64,000 bases of DNA from CAIWHR01 sp963717695. Its GTDB lineage: Bacteria; Pseudomonadota; Gammaproteobacteria; Burkholderiales; Casimicrobiaceae. The stretch spans positions 62,001 through 126,000 of the forward strand of contig CAVQWR010000006.1 of NCBI GenBank assembly GCA_963717695.1, read 5' to 3'. The notes below the pieces were generated by a model. The model saw only the letters and a list, made by a program, of their open reading frames with translations, did not search any database and had not been told where the DNA came from. Position numbers and translations under genes: made by a program. Positions 38,664 to 49,238 of this stretch are shown piece by piece; positions within the stretch are counted from its first letter, which is position 1, and every line of letters begins with the position of its first letter.

Positions 38664-39530
38664 TTGCAAAACACCAAGACCCGGCGACCCCTGCTCGCCA
38701 TGTTCGTAGTCGCTTGCGGGCTTGGCATCACGGCCAGCCCGTGGTTCCGGTCGCTTCCCTCGAGCGCACCGGCACTCCGCGATGCCCCACACACACTTTC
38801 CACGCAGCGCGCGCGCACATCGGATGCGGTGGCGTGTCCCTCGAGACAAGGCTCCAAACCGCCCGTGCTGCTGCTGGCGCTGGGGCAGTCGAATGCCGGC
38901 AATCACGGCGAAACGCGAGCCGACTCCGCATTCGGCGTATTGTGGGCCGAAGGAAATTGTTATCGGATTGTCGATCCCCTTCCGGGTGGCACCGGATCCG
39001 GCGGAAGCATCTGGAGCCGCCTCGCATCAATCCTGGGTACTCAGAAACTACGCAATGAACTGATCGTGTCTGTACTCGCGGTAGATGCAACGCAGGCGGT
39101 GAATTGGGTTCAGCCCGGACCGATATCGACAGAGCTGACAAGGACGGCAGACGCTTTGCGCTCACAGCGCCTGACTGTCTCGGCGGTGCTCTGGCAGCAG
39201 GGCGAGGCCGATGCACGGGCTGCAACGAGCAAAGAAGACTACTCCGCTGCGCTGACTATACTGATCGATCGACTGCGCGCTGTTGGCATCTCCGGCCCGG
39301 TTCTCCTTGCGCGATCGACGCGATGCCGCGCTCCGTCAAGCGCAGTTGTCCGCGACGCCACGGCCAGGGTTGTTGAGACGGAGCCGAACGTCTACCTCGG
39401 GCCGGACACCGACGCGCTGGGCGACGAATTCCGTTTCGATGGATGTCATTTCAACGATGCGGGCCTGCAGCGCGCGGCGTTGATGTGGCTGGACGCCCTT
39501 CGGCAGCGTGGCGTCATCGCCGCGAACTGA
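38664..39530 (+). CDS. SASA/GDSL-like carbohydrate esterase, exported
   Basis: The 288 aa protein has an N-terminal membrane or signal segment (LLAMFVVACGLGITASPW). The esterase motifs are LLLALGQSNAGNHGE (block with the nucleophile Ser), SAVLWQQGEADARAATSKED and FRFDGCHFNDAGLQR with the Asp and His of the triad. This is the SASA (sialate O-acetylesterase-like) arrangement, so it probably removes acetyl groups from the polysaccharide. The frame is open throughout, although the segment ARSTRCRAPSSAVV near 39310 may hide a compensated indel pair. It follows the acyltransferase gene by 25 bp. Confidence 0.8.
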   Translation: MQNTKTRRPLLAMFVVACGLGITASPWFRSLPSSAPALRDAPHTLSTQRARTSDAVACPSRQGSKPPVLLLALGQSNAGNHGETRADSAFGVLWAEGNCYRIVDPLPGGTGSGGSIWSRLASILGTQKLRNELIVSVLAVDATQAVNWVQPGPISTELTRTADALRSQRLTVSAVLWQQGEADARAATSKEDYSAALTILIDRLRAVGISGPVLLARSTRCRAPSSAVVRDATARVVETEPNVYLGPDTDALGDEFRFDGCHFNDAGLQRAALMWLDALRQRGVIAAN

Positions 39531-39561
39531 TGCCGCCTCCGCAAACGATGGTGATCGGTCA

Positions 39562-40517
39562 ATGAACCCAATCATGTACTTGGCACGTTCAACGCTGAGC
39601 GTCATGGCTCGGCGGAAATTGACCATTCTTATCTACCATCGCGTGCATGCGGACATTGATGCGCTGTTCCCCAATGCATTGGACGCGAGGCGATTCGACG
39701 AACAGATGTCGTGGGTTGCGTCAGCACTCAATGTGGTTCCGTTGAACGAGGCGATCGAGATGTTGAAGCAGGACCGGCTGCCGAGCCGCGCGGCATCCAT
39801 TACATTTGACGACGGGTACCGGGATAACCTTGAAGTAGCTCTCCCAATTCTTCTCCGTCGCGGACTTTCCGCGACAATCTTCGTCGCGTCGGGCTTTCTG
39901 GACGGCGGGCGGATGGTGGGAATGACACGGTCATCGAAGCCATAAGGCGCGCGCCTGGGACCGGTATCGATCTTGGCTTTCTGGGCCTGGGATACCGCCC
40001 CCTGGGAACCCCGGAAATTCGACGTATGGTTATCGGGGACGTCATCAATCATTTGAAGCACCTTTTCCCGGCACCCGTCGGGCGCATGCGGATGCTCTCG
40101 CTCGTCGGGTCGGCCAAGACCTCCCGGACGACATGATGCTGCGAAGCGAGCAGATACGTGAACTTCATGCCGCAGGAATCTGCATCGGCGCGCACACGGT
40201 GTCGCATCCCATCCTGGCGCGCCTGGACGACGAGACGGCGCACGCCGAGATCTCGGGCGGCAGGCAGGTGCTCGAATCGATACTCGGCGCTCCGGTAAGG
40301 CTTTTTGCGTACCCCAACGGGAAACCGCGAACGGACTACGGCCCTGTCGCATGTGGCCATGGTGCGGGAACTCGGATTTTCGGCTGCGGTTTCGACGCGA
40401 CCGGGAACGTCGGACACGCTCAGAGACCGATACCAGCTGCCGCGATACTCTCCGTGGGGAAGATCGTTCCTTCGATTTGCGGCGAATCTTGGACGCAATC
40501 ACCTTGGCCAGACTTGA
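39562..40517 (+). CDS. NodB-type polysaccharide deacetylase (frameshifted)
   Basis: The catalytic motifs of carbohydrate esterase family 4 are present: LTILIYHRV, ITFDDGYRDNLEVALPIL (metal-binding TFDDG) and GICIGAHTVSHPIL (H-x-x-x-H). The second part gives SILGAPVRLFAYPNGKP and a C-terminal segment ending RFAANLGRNHLGQT. Frame changes are near 39915, 40110 and 40335. The start ATG 39562 gives MNPIMYLARSTLSVMARR. It removes N-acetyl groups from a polysaccharide or a lipid-linked sugar. It lies 32 bp after the esterase gene. Confidence 0.85.
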
Positions 40518-40685
40518 GATGTGCATGCCCAGAAGGTTCCGGGGTTTCGCGAACAGACGGTCTGGATAATAGTGATAATGGAGTAGTGGCTTGGTCAACG
40601 GGATAACATCGTTGGGCTTGGCGCGCGATGATTATCCACGCCCCACTCTGTGCGCCGTTTTGCATGACGCAATCCTGAGGATTCG

Positions 40686-41782
40686 ATGCGAATTCAAGCC
40701 ATAAACGACTTGCAACGTCATACGAATACCATGCGCACGGAAATCAATGCTGCGCTGTCGCGGGTGGTCGACAGCGGTTGGTTCGTCCTCGGACTCGAGG
40801 TCAAGGCGTTCGAGCAGGAGTTCGCCGAATATTGCGGCGCGGCCAACTGCGCCTTTTGGCCAACGGCACCGACGCACTGGAAATCGCATTGCGCGCACTT
40901 CGCGTTGGTCCTGGCAAAAAGGTCATCACCGTAGCCAACGCGGGCATGTACGGGACGACCGCGATCCTTGCTGCGGGCGCAGAACCGCTTTTTGTCGATA
41001 TCGACGCAACCACCTTATTGATCGATGAAGCCCGCTTCAGGGAAGCTTTGGGTGCCGAACAGGATGTCGCGGCAGTGCTGATCACTCACCTGTATGGCTT
41101 GGTCGGCGATGTTCGTGGACTTGTAGCCCTAGCACATTGGCCGGTGTTTCTGTTATCGAGGACTGCGCCCAGGCGCATGGCGCCCGCGTCGACGGAAAGT
41201 GCGCGGGAACGTTCGGGGACATTGGCTGCTTTAGCTTTTATCCAACAAAGAACCTTGGCGCGTTGGGGGATGGCGGAGCTATCGTTACGAACGACGCGGG
41301 GCTCGCTGATTCTGCCCGGAAGCTGCGGCAATATGGCTGGTCCGAGAAGTACCGCGCTACTGAGGCTGGCGGAAGGAACAGTCGCTTAGACGAGCTGCAG
41401 GCCGCGGTATTGCGGGCCAAACTGCCGCGACTCGACGGATGGAACCATAGTCGCAGGCGGATCGCAACGCGCTACTCAACCGAAATCAAGCATCCCAGGG
41501 TCGTTTGCCCGCATGTACATGGCGAGAACCACGTTGCTCACTTGTATGTGGTTCGGGCGAATGGCCGAGATGACCTGCGGGCCCATTGTCGGCACGAGGA
41601 GTCCCCTCCGACGTCCACTATCCCATTCCCGACAATCGCCAGCCGTCGATCGCGTACCGATTCCCGGAGTCGCGAATCCGGTCGCGGAAGCATCGTGCGG
41701 GAGTGTGTTGACACTGCCATGCTTTCCGGAGCTAACTGATGATGAGATGGATTCGGTTATTTCCGCCGTCAACGCGTGGTAA
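40686..41782 (+). CDS. DegT/DnrJ sugar aminotransferase, FdtB/QdtB-like (frameshifted)
   Basis: The PLP enzyme starts MRIQAINDLQRHTNTMRTEI and carries SGWFVLGLEVKAFEQEFAEY, LLANGTDALEIALRALRV, VIEDCAQAHGARVDGK (cofactor Asp) and CFSFYPTKNLGALGDGGAIV with the Schiff-base Lys. YGWSEKYRATEAGGRNSRLD and the terminal LTDDEMDSVISAVNAW complete the pattern. Frame changes are near 40855, 41130 and 41600. With the ketoisomerase and acetyltransferase downstream it fits the route to a dTDP-3-amino-3,6-dideoxyhexose. Confidence 0.85.
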
Positions 41783-41792
41783 GGATTGAACG

Positions 41793-42779
41793 ATGTACTC
41801 GGTCATCATTCCCGTCTATAAGAATGAAGAGTCCCTACCGGAACTCGTGGCGGCGCTGACCGATATTTCGAGAAGTGCCCATGAGCGCTACCAATGCGCT
41901 ACGGAAGTAGTGCTCGTCGTCGACGGCAGCCCGGACGGCAGTTACGAGATACTCGCGCGCCTGCTTCCGCAGTCAGCCTTCAGCTCAAAACTTGTCCTTC
42001 ATACCCGCAACTTCGGTTCTTTCGCTGCAATCCGCACTGGCCTGGCGGCTGCATCCGGCGAGCATTTTGGCGTGATGGCAGCCGATCTTCAGGAGCCGCC
42101 TGAGTTGATGCTCGAGTTTCTCGGCGCACTGATCACGGGAAGCTGTGACGTCGTTGTCGGCGCTCAGTAAGAAGCGCAACGATCCGATATTGGGCCGCAC
42201 GGCGTCCAACCTGTTTTGGCGGATCTATCGTGCGCTGGTCATCTCCGACATTCCGCCAGGAGGCGTCGACGTATTTGGCTGCAATCGCCGCTTCCGCAAT
42301 AAACTTGTCAACTGGAGGAAAGCAACAGTTCGTTGGTGGGCTTGTTGTTCTGGCTGGGGTTTCGCCGCAAAGAGATTAAGTATGAACGCCGGGAAAGACC
42401 CTATGGGCGCAGCGCGTGGACGCTGCGCAAGAAGATGAAATATTTGTTCGACAGCATTTTCTCGTTCACGGACCTGCCGATCCGGCTGCTCCTGATCTTC
42501 GGATCGCTCGGCCTCATGGCCGCTATCTGTTTCAGTGTTGTTGTCCTGGTCGCCCGACTCGTCGGCAACATCGCCGTTCCAGGATACGCGGCAACCGCAC
42601 TCACCGTTCTCTTCTTCGGCGGCGTGAATGCACTTGGGCTGAGTATCGTCGGTACATACGCCTGGCGTGGATTCGAGAACACAAAGCGCCGCCCATTTGC
42701 GGTGGTCATGAGATGCGAGCAATTCGAAGGTGGCGAGACAGCGTCGATCAACGCAGAGCGGAGCGAAGAACACATATGA
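41793..42779 (+). CDS. Family 2 glycosyltransferase with C-terminal membrane helices (frameshifted)
   Basis: The GT-A domain has MYSVIIPVYKNEESLPELVA, EVVLVVDGSPDGSYEIL, HTRNFGSFAAIRTGLAAASG and MAADLQEPPEL (metal-binding D-x-Q variant). GRSAWTLRKKMKYLFDSIF leads to two membrane helices (PIRLLLIFGSLGLMAAICFS and ATALTVLFFGGVNALGLSIV). This is the polyprenol-phosphate glycosyltransferase type (DPM1/ArnC/GtrB). Frame changes are near 42165 and 42315. It starts 10 bp after the aminotransferase stop. With the GtrA-like protein (43727) and the GT39-like protein (44266) it could form a three-part glycan decoration system. Confidence 0.85.
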
Positions 42780-43313
42780 AGGATTTCTCAGTCCACTCGA
42801 ATGCGCTCTGCGAGACACGCAGTCGGCGCGCGCACGCGGATCTGGGCGTTCGCGCAATCCTGCCCGGCGCCACGATCGGCGCCGACTGCAACATCTGCGA
42901 CCACACGTTCATCGAGAACGACGTCGTCGTCGGCGACCGCGTCACCGTGAAATGCGGCGTACAACTCTGGGACGGCGCGCGGATCGAGGAGCGAGTCTTC
43001 ATCGGCCCGAATGCCACGTTCTCGAACGATCGCTTCCCGCGCAGCAAGGAAGCGCCCGCCAAGTTTCTCGGCGACCGTGGTAAGGCAAGGCGCATCGATT
43101 GGCGCGAACGCGACGATCCTGCCCGGAGTCGACGATCGGTCCGGCGCGATGGTCGGCGCCGGGGCGGTAGTCACGAGGTCGGTTCCCCCTTTCGCGGTTG
43201 CAGTGGGGAATCCGGCAACCATCGTTGGATATGTGGATTCCCATGAGCGAGAAGTCAATCAACCAGTTGTGACAGGCAAGAGCACAACGCATGCGGCCAA
43301 TCGTGGACCGTGA
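42776..43313 (+). CDS. Left-handed beta-helix sugar N-acyltransferase, FdtC/WxcM-N-like (frameshifted)
   Basis: Hexapeptide repeats run through the protein: IGADCNICDHTFIENDVVVG, TVKCGVQLWDGARIEERVFI and, after a frame change near 43075, VRQGASIGANATILPG and MVGAGAVVTRSVPPFAVAVG. The end is GYVDSHEREVNQPVVTG. The order and spacing match FdtC/WxcM N-terminal domains, which acetylate the 3-amino group of dTDP-3-amino-3,6-dideoxyhexoses. The ATG overlaps the stop of the GT2 gene, and its own stop overlaps the GTG of the next gene. Confidence 0.8.
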
Positions 43314-43730
43314 GCGGCGTTCATCTGCACGAATTGCCTCTGATACATGACATGCGCGGCGATCTCAGCGTTGGCGAATTCGAGCGCAGCGTTCCTTTTC
43401 AGCCGCTTCGGTATTTTCTCGTGCTCGATGTTCCTTCCCGGGAAATTCGCGGGGAGCACGCACACAGGAAGTGCGATCAGTTCATGCTGTGCATCAAGGG
43501 ATCGTGCTCCGTGGTCGCGGATGATGGCGTCCATCGCCATGAATTCCTGCTGGACCGGCCCAATCTTGGGCTTATATTCATAGGCAGGCGTCTGGGCGAC
43601 GCAGTACAAGTACTCATCGGACGCGGTTCTGCTGGTCTTTGCATCCGCGTATTACGATCCAAGCGACTACATCCGAAACTACGACGAGTTTCGCGCGTGG
43701 GTAAGCGACGTCAGACCCCCGAACGAATGA
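43310..43730 (+). CDS. FdtA/QdtA-like dTDP-4-oxo-6-deoxyhexose 3,4-ketoisomerase (frameshifted)
   Basis: The cupin protein has DMRGDLSVGEFERSVPFQPL, RYFLVLDVPSREIRGEHAHR (catalytic His pair), QFMLCIKGSCSVVADDGVHR, HEFLLDRPNLGL and, after a frame change near 43580, QYKYSSDAVLLVFASAYYDP and YIRNYDEFRAWV. These are the FdtA/QdtA/WxcM-C landmarks. The enzyme isomerises the 4-keto sugar to the 3-keto sugar that the DegT enzyme aminates. The GTG start and TGA stop overlap both neighbours. Confidence 0.85.
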
Positions 43731-44098
43731 TCGCCGGCGAGTTCGGTCGTTTCCTGATCGCGGGAGCAGTCAATACGGGCCTGACGTACGCCCTATATCT
43801 GTTGCTGCTCGGCTCGGTCCGGTATCTGATCGCGTATTCGGTTGCCTACGTTACCGGGATTGTGTTGTCGTACTTCTTGAATGCGCTGTTCGTGTTCAGA
43901 ACGGGGACCGCGATTTCCGGAATGATGAAATTTCCTCTCGTTTATGTCGCCCAGTACCTTCTTGGCGGGTTCGTGCTCTGGACTTGCGTGGAGTGGCTAA
44001 ATGTGCGCAGAGAGATCGGGCTCGCGATTTCGATTGCGGTTACCGTGCCCACCACCTATCTCGCGTCCAAATTGGCGCTGAAGGGCAGCTTGCGGTAG
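43727..44098 (+). CDS. GtrA-like four-helix membrane protein
   Basis: The 123 aa product MIAGEFGRFLIAGAVNTGLT opens with the GtrA signature and has four hydrophobic helices (ALYLLLLGSVRYLIAYSVAY, GIVLSYFLNALFVFRTG, VYVAQYLLGGFVLWTC, AISIAVTVPTTYLASKLAL). GtrA proteins are thought to move undecaprenyl-linked sugars across the inner membrane. The ATG 43727 overlaps the stop of the ketoisomerase (ATGA). The frame is intact. Confidence 0.88.
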   Translation: MIAGEFGRFLIAGAVNTGLTYALYLLLLGSVRYLIAYSVAYVTGIVLSYFLNALFVFRTGTAISGMMKFPLVYVAQYLLGGFVLWTCVEWLNVRREIGLAISIAVTVPTTYLASKLALKGSLR

Positions 44099-44265
44099 CG
44101 CCTTCCCCTGCCCGTCAACTCTTTGCCCGAACTGGCGCGACGTTCAGGTCTACGAAAATTCATTTGCCTTGGGTCGGTCTGCGGCCGCCTTAAGGCAGCG
44201 ATCAAGCGAGAAGACAATCCTATCGCGCTGTCACTGGCGCCGTCCGGAGAAGGCAACTGCAGGCC

Positions 44266-45806
44266 ATGAATCCACAACAGAACAACACTCACCCCCTCAA
44301 GTCCATCTCGTGGATGTTTCTTGCCTTTGCCTTCGTAGGCTTGGCATTTCGGACAATCAACATCGGCAATCCTCTCAACGACCATGACGATGCGCTTTAC
44401 GCGTTGATTGCACGCAGCCTGCTTTCGGGACAGTTGCCGTACCACGGAGTCTACGATCATAAGCCCATAGCTCTGTATTACATCTTTGCACTGTTCATTC
44501 AGATTTTTGGCTATACCCTCAGCGCCGTGCGCTTGATGCCATTCGCCGCAATCGGATTGACAACGTGGCTGCTGTATCGGATAGCAGTAAGGCATTTGCC
44601 CCCGCGCCTTCATTTCCTTTCCCTGTGTGCCATTGTTTGTTCATGGCTACCTGCCAAGCTTTGGCAATGGGGGCCTTGCGAGCGATACCGAAATTCTTCC
44701 GATGCCAATATTCGCTGGCTGGTGGCTTGCGGCATTGAACTGCCCGCCATCAAGCCGGCGGCGACCGCTGCTGCTGGGCGCGCTGACCGCCGTTGCTGCG
44801 CAAATCAACTATCTCGGCGGTTTTGCCATTGCGATATCTACTGCGCTCTTGCTTGCGTGGCCGTTGTTTACGAAAGCCTCGCCAACGACGCTGCGATCAT
44901 TCCTGGCTGATGGAATATTGGCCGCGGGTGCGTTTATGGCAGTGGCCTTGCTGATGCTGGCTCCGCTGATTGTTGCTGGCGATCTCCCGCAATACTTTCA
45001 CCTGCAATTTGCGCTGCTCGGTGGCTATCAGGGGGTCTTGAACGATGACAAGTTGGTGCGAGCGGCGCTTTCTATCGCCATTTCAGCGGGATTCTTTGTT
45101 GCTCTCCTGATTTGCATCGGCTGGTGCCGAGAAATCCCTGCACGGCGTGAAACCGGCCGCGTTGACGCAGTTGACTCAGGTAGCCGCTGTGTTTTGCATG
45201 ACCTTGCTCACCATTTGGCTGACCAAACGCCTGTATCCGCACTATTTCAATCTATTGATCGTCCCGTCGACGCTCATTTTGTTGATATTGCTGGGTAGCG
45301 CAAACGACTGTGCCCTTCGCGGTTTCGCTTATCTGGCTGGCGTTCTGGCGGCACTCCTCGTGGCGCGGGGCGCGTGGGACGTCTACGCGAAGGACTGGAG
45401 CGGCGATTTCAAGCAACAGCATGAAATTGCCCGGTTGACAGAAGAAATTCGCAGCCATGCGCAACCGGGGGAAAGGGTGCTGCTCTTGAACGTCAGTCAC
45501 ACACTGTACTTCCTCGCTGATGTCGTGCCCGCAACCCGCTTTGCCTTCATGGGTGAGATCTTCCTAAGCAAATTCCTATCAAGAATCGATAGCAGTCCGG
45601 GGCAGGAAATTACCAAGGCTCTAGAAACCAAACCAGTATTTGTGATGGCATGTTTTGACAATATTGCTGCGGAGTATCGACCCCAGGTGCAACAGGCGCT
45701 TGCCAATGGATACCGAGAGTACGCGCTCTCCGGCTATGATCAGTGTGATGATCTGAAAGCCTACACTCCTGTCAGGGACGGCGTGTCATCAGAGGTTGGG
45801 CGATGA
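44266..45806 (+). CDS. GT39/ArnT-like membrane glycosyltransferase (frameshifted)
   Basis: The protein starts MNPQQNNTHPLKSISWMFLA and has a first helix, then NIGNPLNDHDDALYALIARS and GQLPYHGVYDHKPIALYYIF. The acidic residues after helix 1 and the 'H-K-P' motif are typical of the ArnT/PMT superfamily, which uses polyprenyl-phosphate sugars. About ten more helices follow and a soluble C-terminal domain (VLLLNVSHTLYFLADVVPAT). Frame changes are near 44640 and 45130; total about 514 codons. It ends the rightward operon. Confidence 0.8.
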
Positions 45807-45943
45807 TCATGGTACTTCCATGATTCAATCCCAAGCCGCATGCTGGCGGGCCGCTGGCCCCTTCCGCCAGCGATATCTGCCTGCGCAGGCCTCTCTGCGC
45901 AATTCGCGCCTCCAGAAAATCTGGACGCGATGCTGGCCTGGCT

Positions 45944-47809
45944 TCAATTGTAACGTCGGAGGGAAACGATCAAAGCAACGGCTGCCCCGCAGCCCTGCCC
46001 CGCGCCTGCCGGCGACTCCAGGTGCGACAGCACCCATATCTGGCTGCCCCAGTAGGCAGCATGACCGGATTGATGCTCGGAAATCACCTTGCTGATGAAC
46101 GCCGGCTGCAGCGACACCGCGCGCGCCTAGCGCCTGCATCGCGTCGTGGAGGTACGCCTTCAGCGGCGCGTGCGACGCGTCCACGCCCCGATCGGCAGCC
46201 CGAAACCGTGCTTGCGCTTGGTGATGATCTCGCATGGAAGGAAGTCCCGCAGGGCCTCTTTGAAGAAGTGACGCAGCGGCGTCCCCCTAAGCTTCAGCTT
46301 CGTCGGAAGCCGTCCCGAGAATGCGACGAGTCGTCATCAGCATCGGATAGGCGACTTCGAGCCCGGCGAGCTCGCACATCCTGATCACCTTGTACAGTCG
46401 TTGTCGGCGAGCGTGAATTGCAGGTCCACCGCAAGGATCCGGTTCAGCGCCGCCGGGCCTCAGCGCATCGTAGACCGCGCGGAACAGGTTCGTCGGGAAC
46501 CCCGGGGTCGATCTGCCCGAGGAATTCCCCAGTGAACACGGTGTCCAGCGGATTCCGCCTCAGCATGTTGTAGGCGTGCAGTCGATCGGGCACGTCCTCG
46601 GAGGCCTGCGTGACATAGCCGCGGCCCTTGCGGAGCATCGGAACGCTTCGGCGCCGGGGAAGCCGAACAGGAGGGGCTCGACCATTCTGTTCCGCAGAAC
46701 GGGCGGCACGAGGTCGTACCAGGAGAAAACCGGCCTCCGTCGCGTAGCGCTCGTTGCCTCGACGGCTCGTCGCCGCCGTCTCCGCCGAACATCAGGTCCG
46801 CCGTCCGCCTCCGGCGAGCTTTGCGCAATAATAGGTCGGAACCGCCGAGGCGTTGCCGAACGGCTGGTCGCAGAATTCGGCGAGTCGGGGCGCGAGCGTA
46901 AGGACGTCGTCGGGCGTCACGTAATATTCGTGATGTTCCGTCGTGAAATGGCGCGCCGCGATGCGGGCGTATTCGATCTCGTCATATCCGTCTGCCGCGA
47001 ATCCGATCGAAAATGTCCGCGCCGGCCGGCCGCTGATCTTGGCCAGGAATCCCGCGATGGTCGACTGTCGGTTCCTCCGCTCAGGAACGCCCGCCGGGCG
47101 GCCGTCGAGCGTGTCAGCCACGCTGCGTTCCAGCAGCCCGCAAACTCCGCTTTCAAAGGTCTGCAAATCGAAGGTCGCTCGATCGTCGTATTCGTCCGCC
47201 AATACGATTCCGCAGATGATCTTCCCGTCCTTCAGATGGACGAAACCGCCGGGGGGGATTCGCGTCTGGCCCCGGAAGATCGTCGCCGGCCCGGAACCAT
47301 GTGAAAAAGACGTAATTGTATAGGCTCTGCGGATCGATTTCCGGCTGCGCGTCGAGGCAGGCGTTGACGAGGTCCGCCGACGAGCCGAAGGCAATGCCCC
47401 CGTCGACGCGGCAATACGTGAGCGATGCGACGCCCATGCGGTCGACCGCGAGGAAGGCTTCTCGTCCCCCGTCGAGAACTATCGCAAGGGCGAACGTGCC
47501 ACCGAGGGATTGCGCGACATCGTTGCCCGACGCACGAAAGCGCTCCAACACACGCAGCGCCACACTTCGGTCTGCAGTCGCGAACGTGGTGACCACACCA
47601 GCGCGGACGACCAACTATTACGACAGTTGCACTGCCGTCCTGCAAGCCTTGGGCCGAATTACCTGCGGCAGCAAGACTGCAGAAGGGCCCGCCAAATGTG
47701 ACCGCATTGGGTCCCCCGATAACTTCATGGTCGCCTCGCAATCGGCCGCGAATTGTTGCCATCTTCTCGGGCGTGGACGGCACCCCGCCAACCCCAACAG
47801 CGCGGCCAT
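45944..47809 (-). CDS. Asparagine-synthetase-like protein lacking the Cys2 nucleophile (frameshifted)
   Basis: Start ATG 47809 gives MAALLGLAGCRP, so the catalytic Cys expected at position 2 of glutamine amidotransferases is absent. The glutaminase-like domain continues with LGGTFALAIVLDGGREAFLA, VDRMGVASLTYCRVDGGIAF and YNYVFFTW. The synthetase domain has the PP-loop FLSGGTDS, SIGFAADGYDEIEYARIAAR, HHEYYVTPDDVL, CDQPFGNASAVPTYY and DLMFGGDGGDE. The C-terminus is LKAYLHDAMQALGARG to GSQIWVLSHLESPAGAG, with TGA at 45944-45946. Frame changes are frequent (about 47770, 47615, 47290, 47080, 46800, 46600, 46200). Relatives in exosortase-A loci are annotated as amidotransferases; it probably amidates a uronic acid or amino acid of the glycan. 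Confidence 0.78.
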
Positions 47810-47965
47810 ATTCTTAGATATTCCTTTTGGCAAAATCATAACCAGCTCAATGGAGCAATTCCGAACATCAGTTTGGTCATTGGATCAGCCAGGAAATGTC
47901 CCACGAAATCCGTCCGAGGCACCTGCACCGAGCACTCCAAGCAGCAGCGCTCGGCGCATGCAGCA

Positions 47966-48850
47966 TCAATCTAGGCGGAGAAGTTCAATGAGCGCAAACG
48001 ACACGAAATATTCACCCACCAAAGGTGCGCTCATCAGCACACGACCCATCGCTTTTCGCGCACGTGATCCACCAAAGCTGTGGGAGCTCGAGGCGAGCAA
48101 TCTGAAATCCAGCGGCATCAGCCAGCCTCCGGAACCCACGCAAATCAAGCTTGTTGATATAACCTTGCTCCGCGAATGACGACCAAGCCCGCCACTTGTT
48201 GGGCTTCTTGTTGTTATTTTCATCAAGGTCCCAATGTCGAGGCACGAACTCTGGAAGATCGTAGATCATCGCCGCAGCACGAAACATCGCGCGCTCACCC
48301 ACGATGACGTGGGCCCACGGGATGGGAATGAGAGCCTCCATATGTGGTCCCCAGGGCCCTTGTAGGGATACCATTCGATCAGGCATCGCCCTCCCGGACG
48401 CAAAACGCGATACCAATCGCACGTGATCGGGCCGGGAGACATGACGTGCTCCATGCAATCGAATGCGAGCACAGTATCGAACGATTGGTCGGGTACAGGT
48501 AATCGATTCATCGACCCGACAATGAAATCGACGTCGACTTCTTTCGCGACCGCGCTTCGTGCCAGCGAATTGCGGGCGCGCTCGATACTCTTCGCCTCCA
48601 AATCGACTCCGACAATACGTCGCGGACGCTTTGCATTCGCGAGAAATAGGCTAAGGGCACCGTCTCCACAACCGAAATCAAGCACGTCCTTGCCGATGAC
48701 GAATGAATCCGAAAATGACACCCAGCTCGTCGAGAGCGACGATTTTCGCCAATCTCCATAGGCGCCGTAGTCAATCGTGCGCTCAGGGGGCGGGCGCATC
48801 AATTTGCGACTGAGCTCAAAGCATACATATGTGCGAAGATCCATGCTCAC
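47966..48850 (-). CDS. SAM-dependent methyltransferase (class I, frameshifted)
   Basis: The N-terminal part carries the SAM motif VLDFGCGDGALSLFLANAK, GVDLEAKSIERARNSLARSA and VLAFDCMEHVMSPGPITCDW, then YRVLRPGGRCLIEWYPYKGP. After a frame change near 48350 the protein continues HMEALIPIPWAHVIVGERAM and FVPRHWDLDENNNKKPNKWR, and after another near 48080 ends GRVLMSAPLVGEYFVSFALI. The total is about 295 codons. It could methylate a sugar hydroxyl or carboxyl in the locus. It lies upstream of the asparagine-synthetase-like gene with a 156 bp gap. Confidence 0.8.
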
Positions 48851-49238
48851 ACCCGGGGTCGCCGCCTTCGATTGGTTATGCGGATTGTACTTGTTTGTAT
48901 TCGAGCGCTGATGCAGCCGCGGTCAACGGGTCAGACGCCAATGTTGGCGCTGCGTTGCGTTGTGTTTGGGGAGGCGCGTGTCTGCTGGCGAGCCACATTG
49001 CGTCGCGCTGGCGGGGCCTTTCACTAAGGAGCGCACCAATAGAGCGTCGCACGGCCTTGGACGGAAGCGGGAGGATGAAATAGAGCCGCACCAATCCCGA
49101 GCATTACGCGACCATTGCGCAATGCCGGCATGCCCTCCCGCCCGTCAGAATGCCGCGCGCCTGCCAATGAACGCGGCTCGCCAGGCAGACGGACGAAATC
49201 CACCGATGGTGCGATGGTGACTCGTATCGCTCATGTGA
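48851..49238. other. Intergenic gap with nothing recognised
   Basis: These 388 bases lie between the methyltransferase start and the end of the giant repeat protein, both on the minus strand. I see no gene, no convincing terminator and only a weak TTGACC-like element (minus strand, near 48930) without a good -10. Confidence 0.4.

Noticed and set aside
45806..45824. Hairpin ATCATGG/CCATGAT as a terminator between convergent genes
   Set aside because: The stem is only seven base pairs with mixed composition and is not followed by a T-run on either strand.
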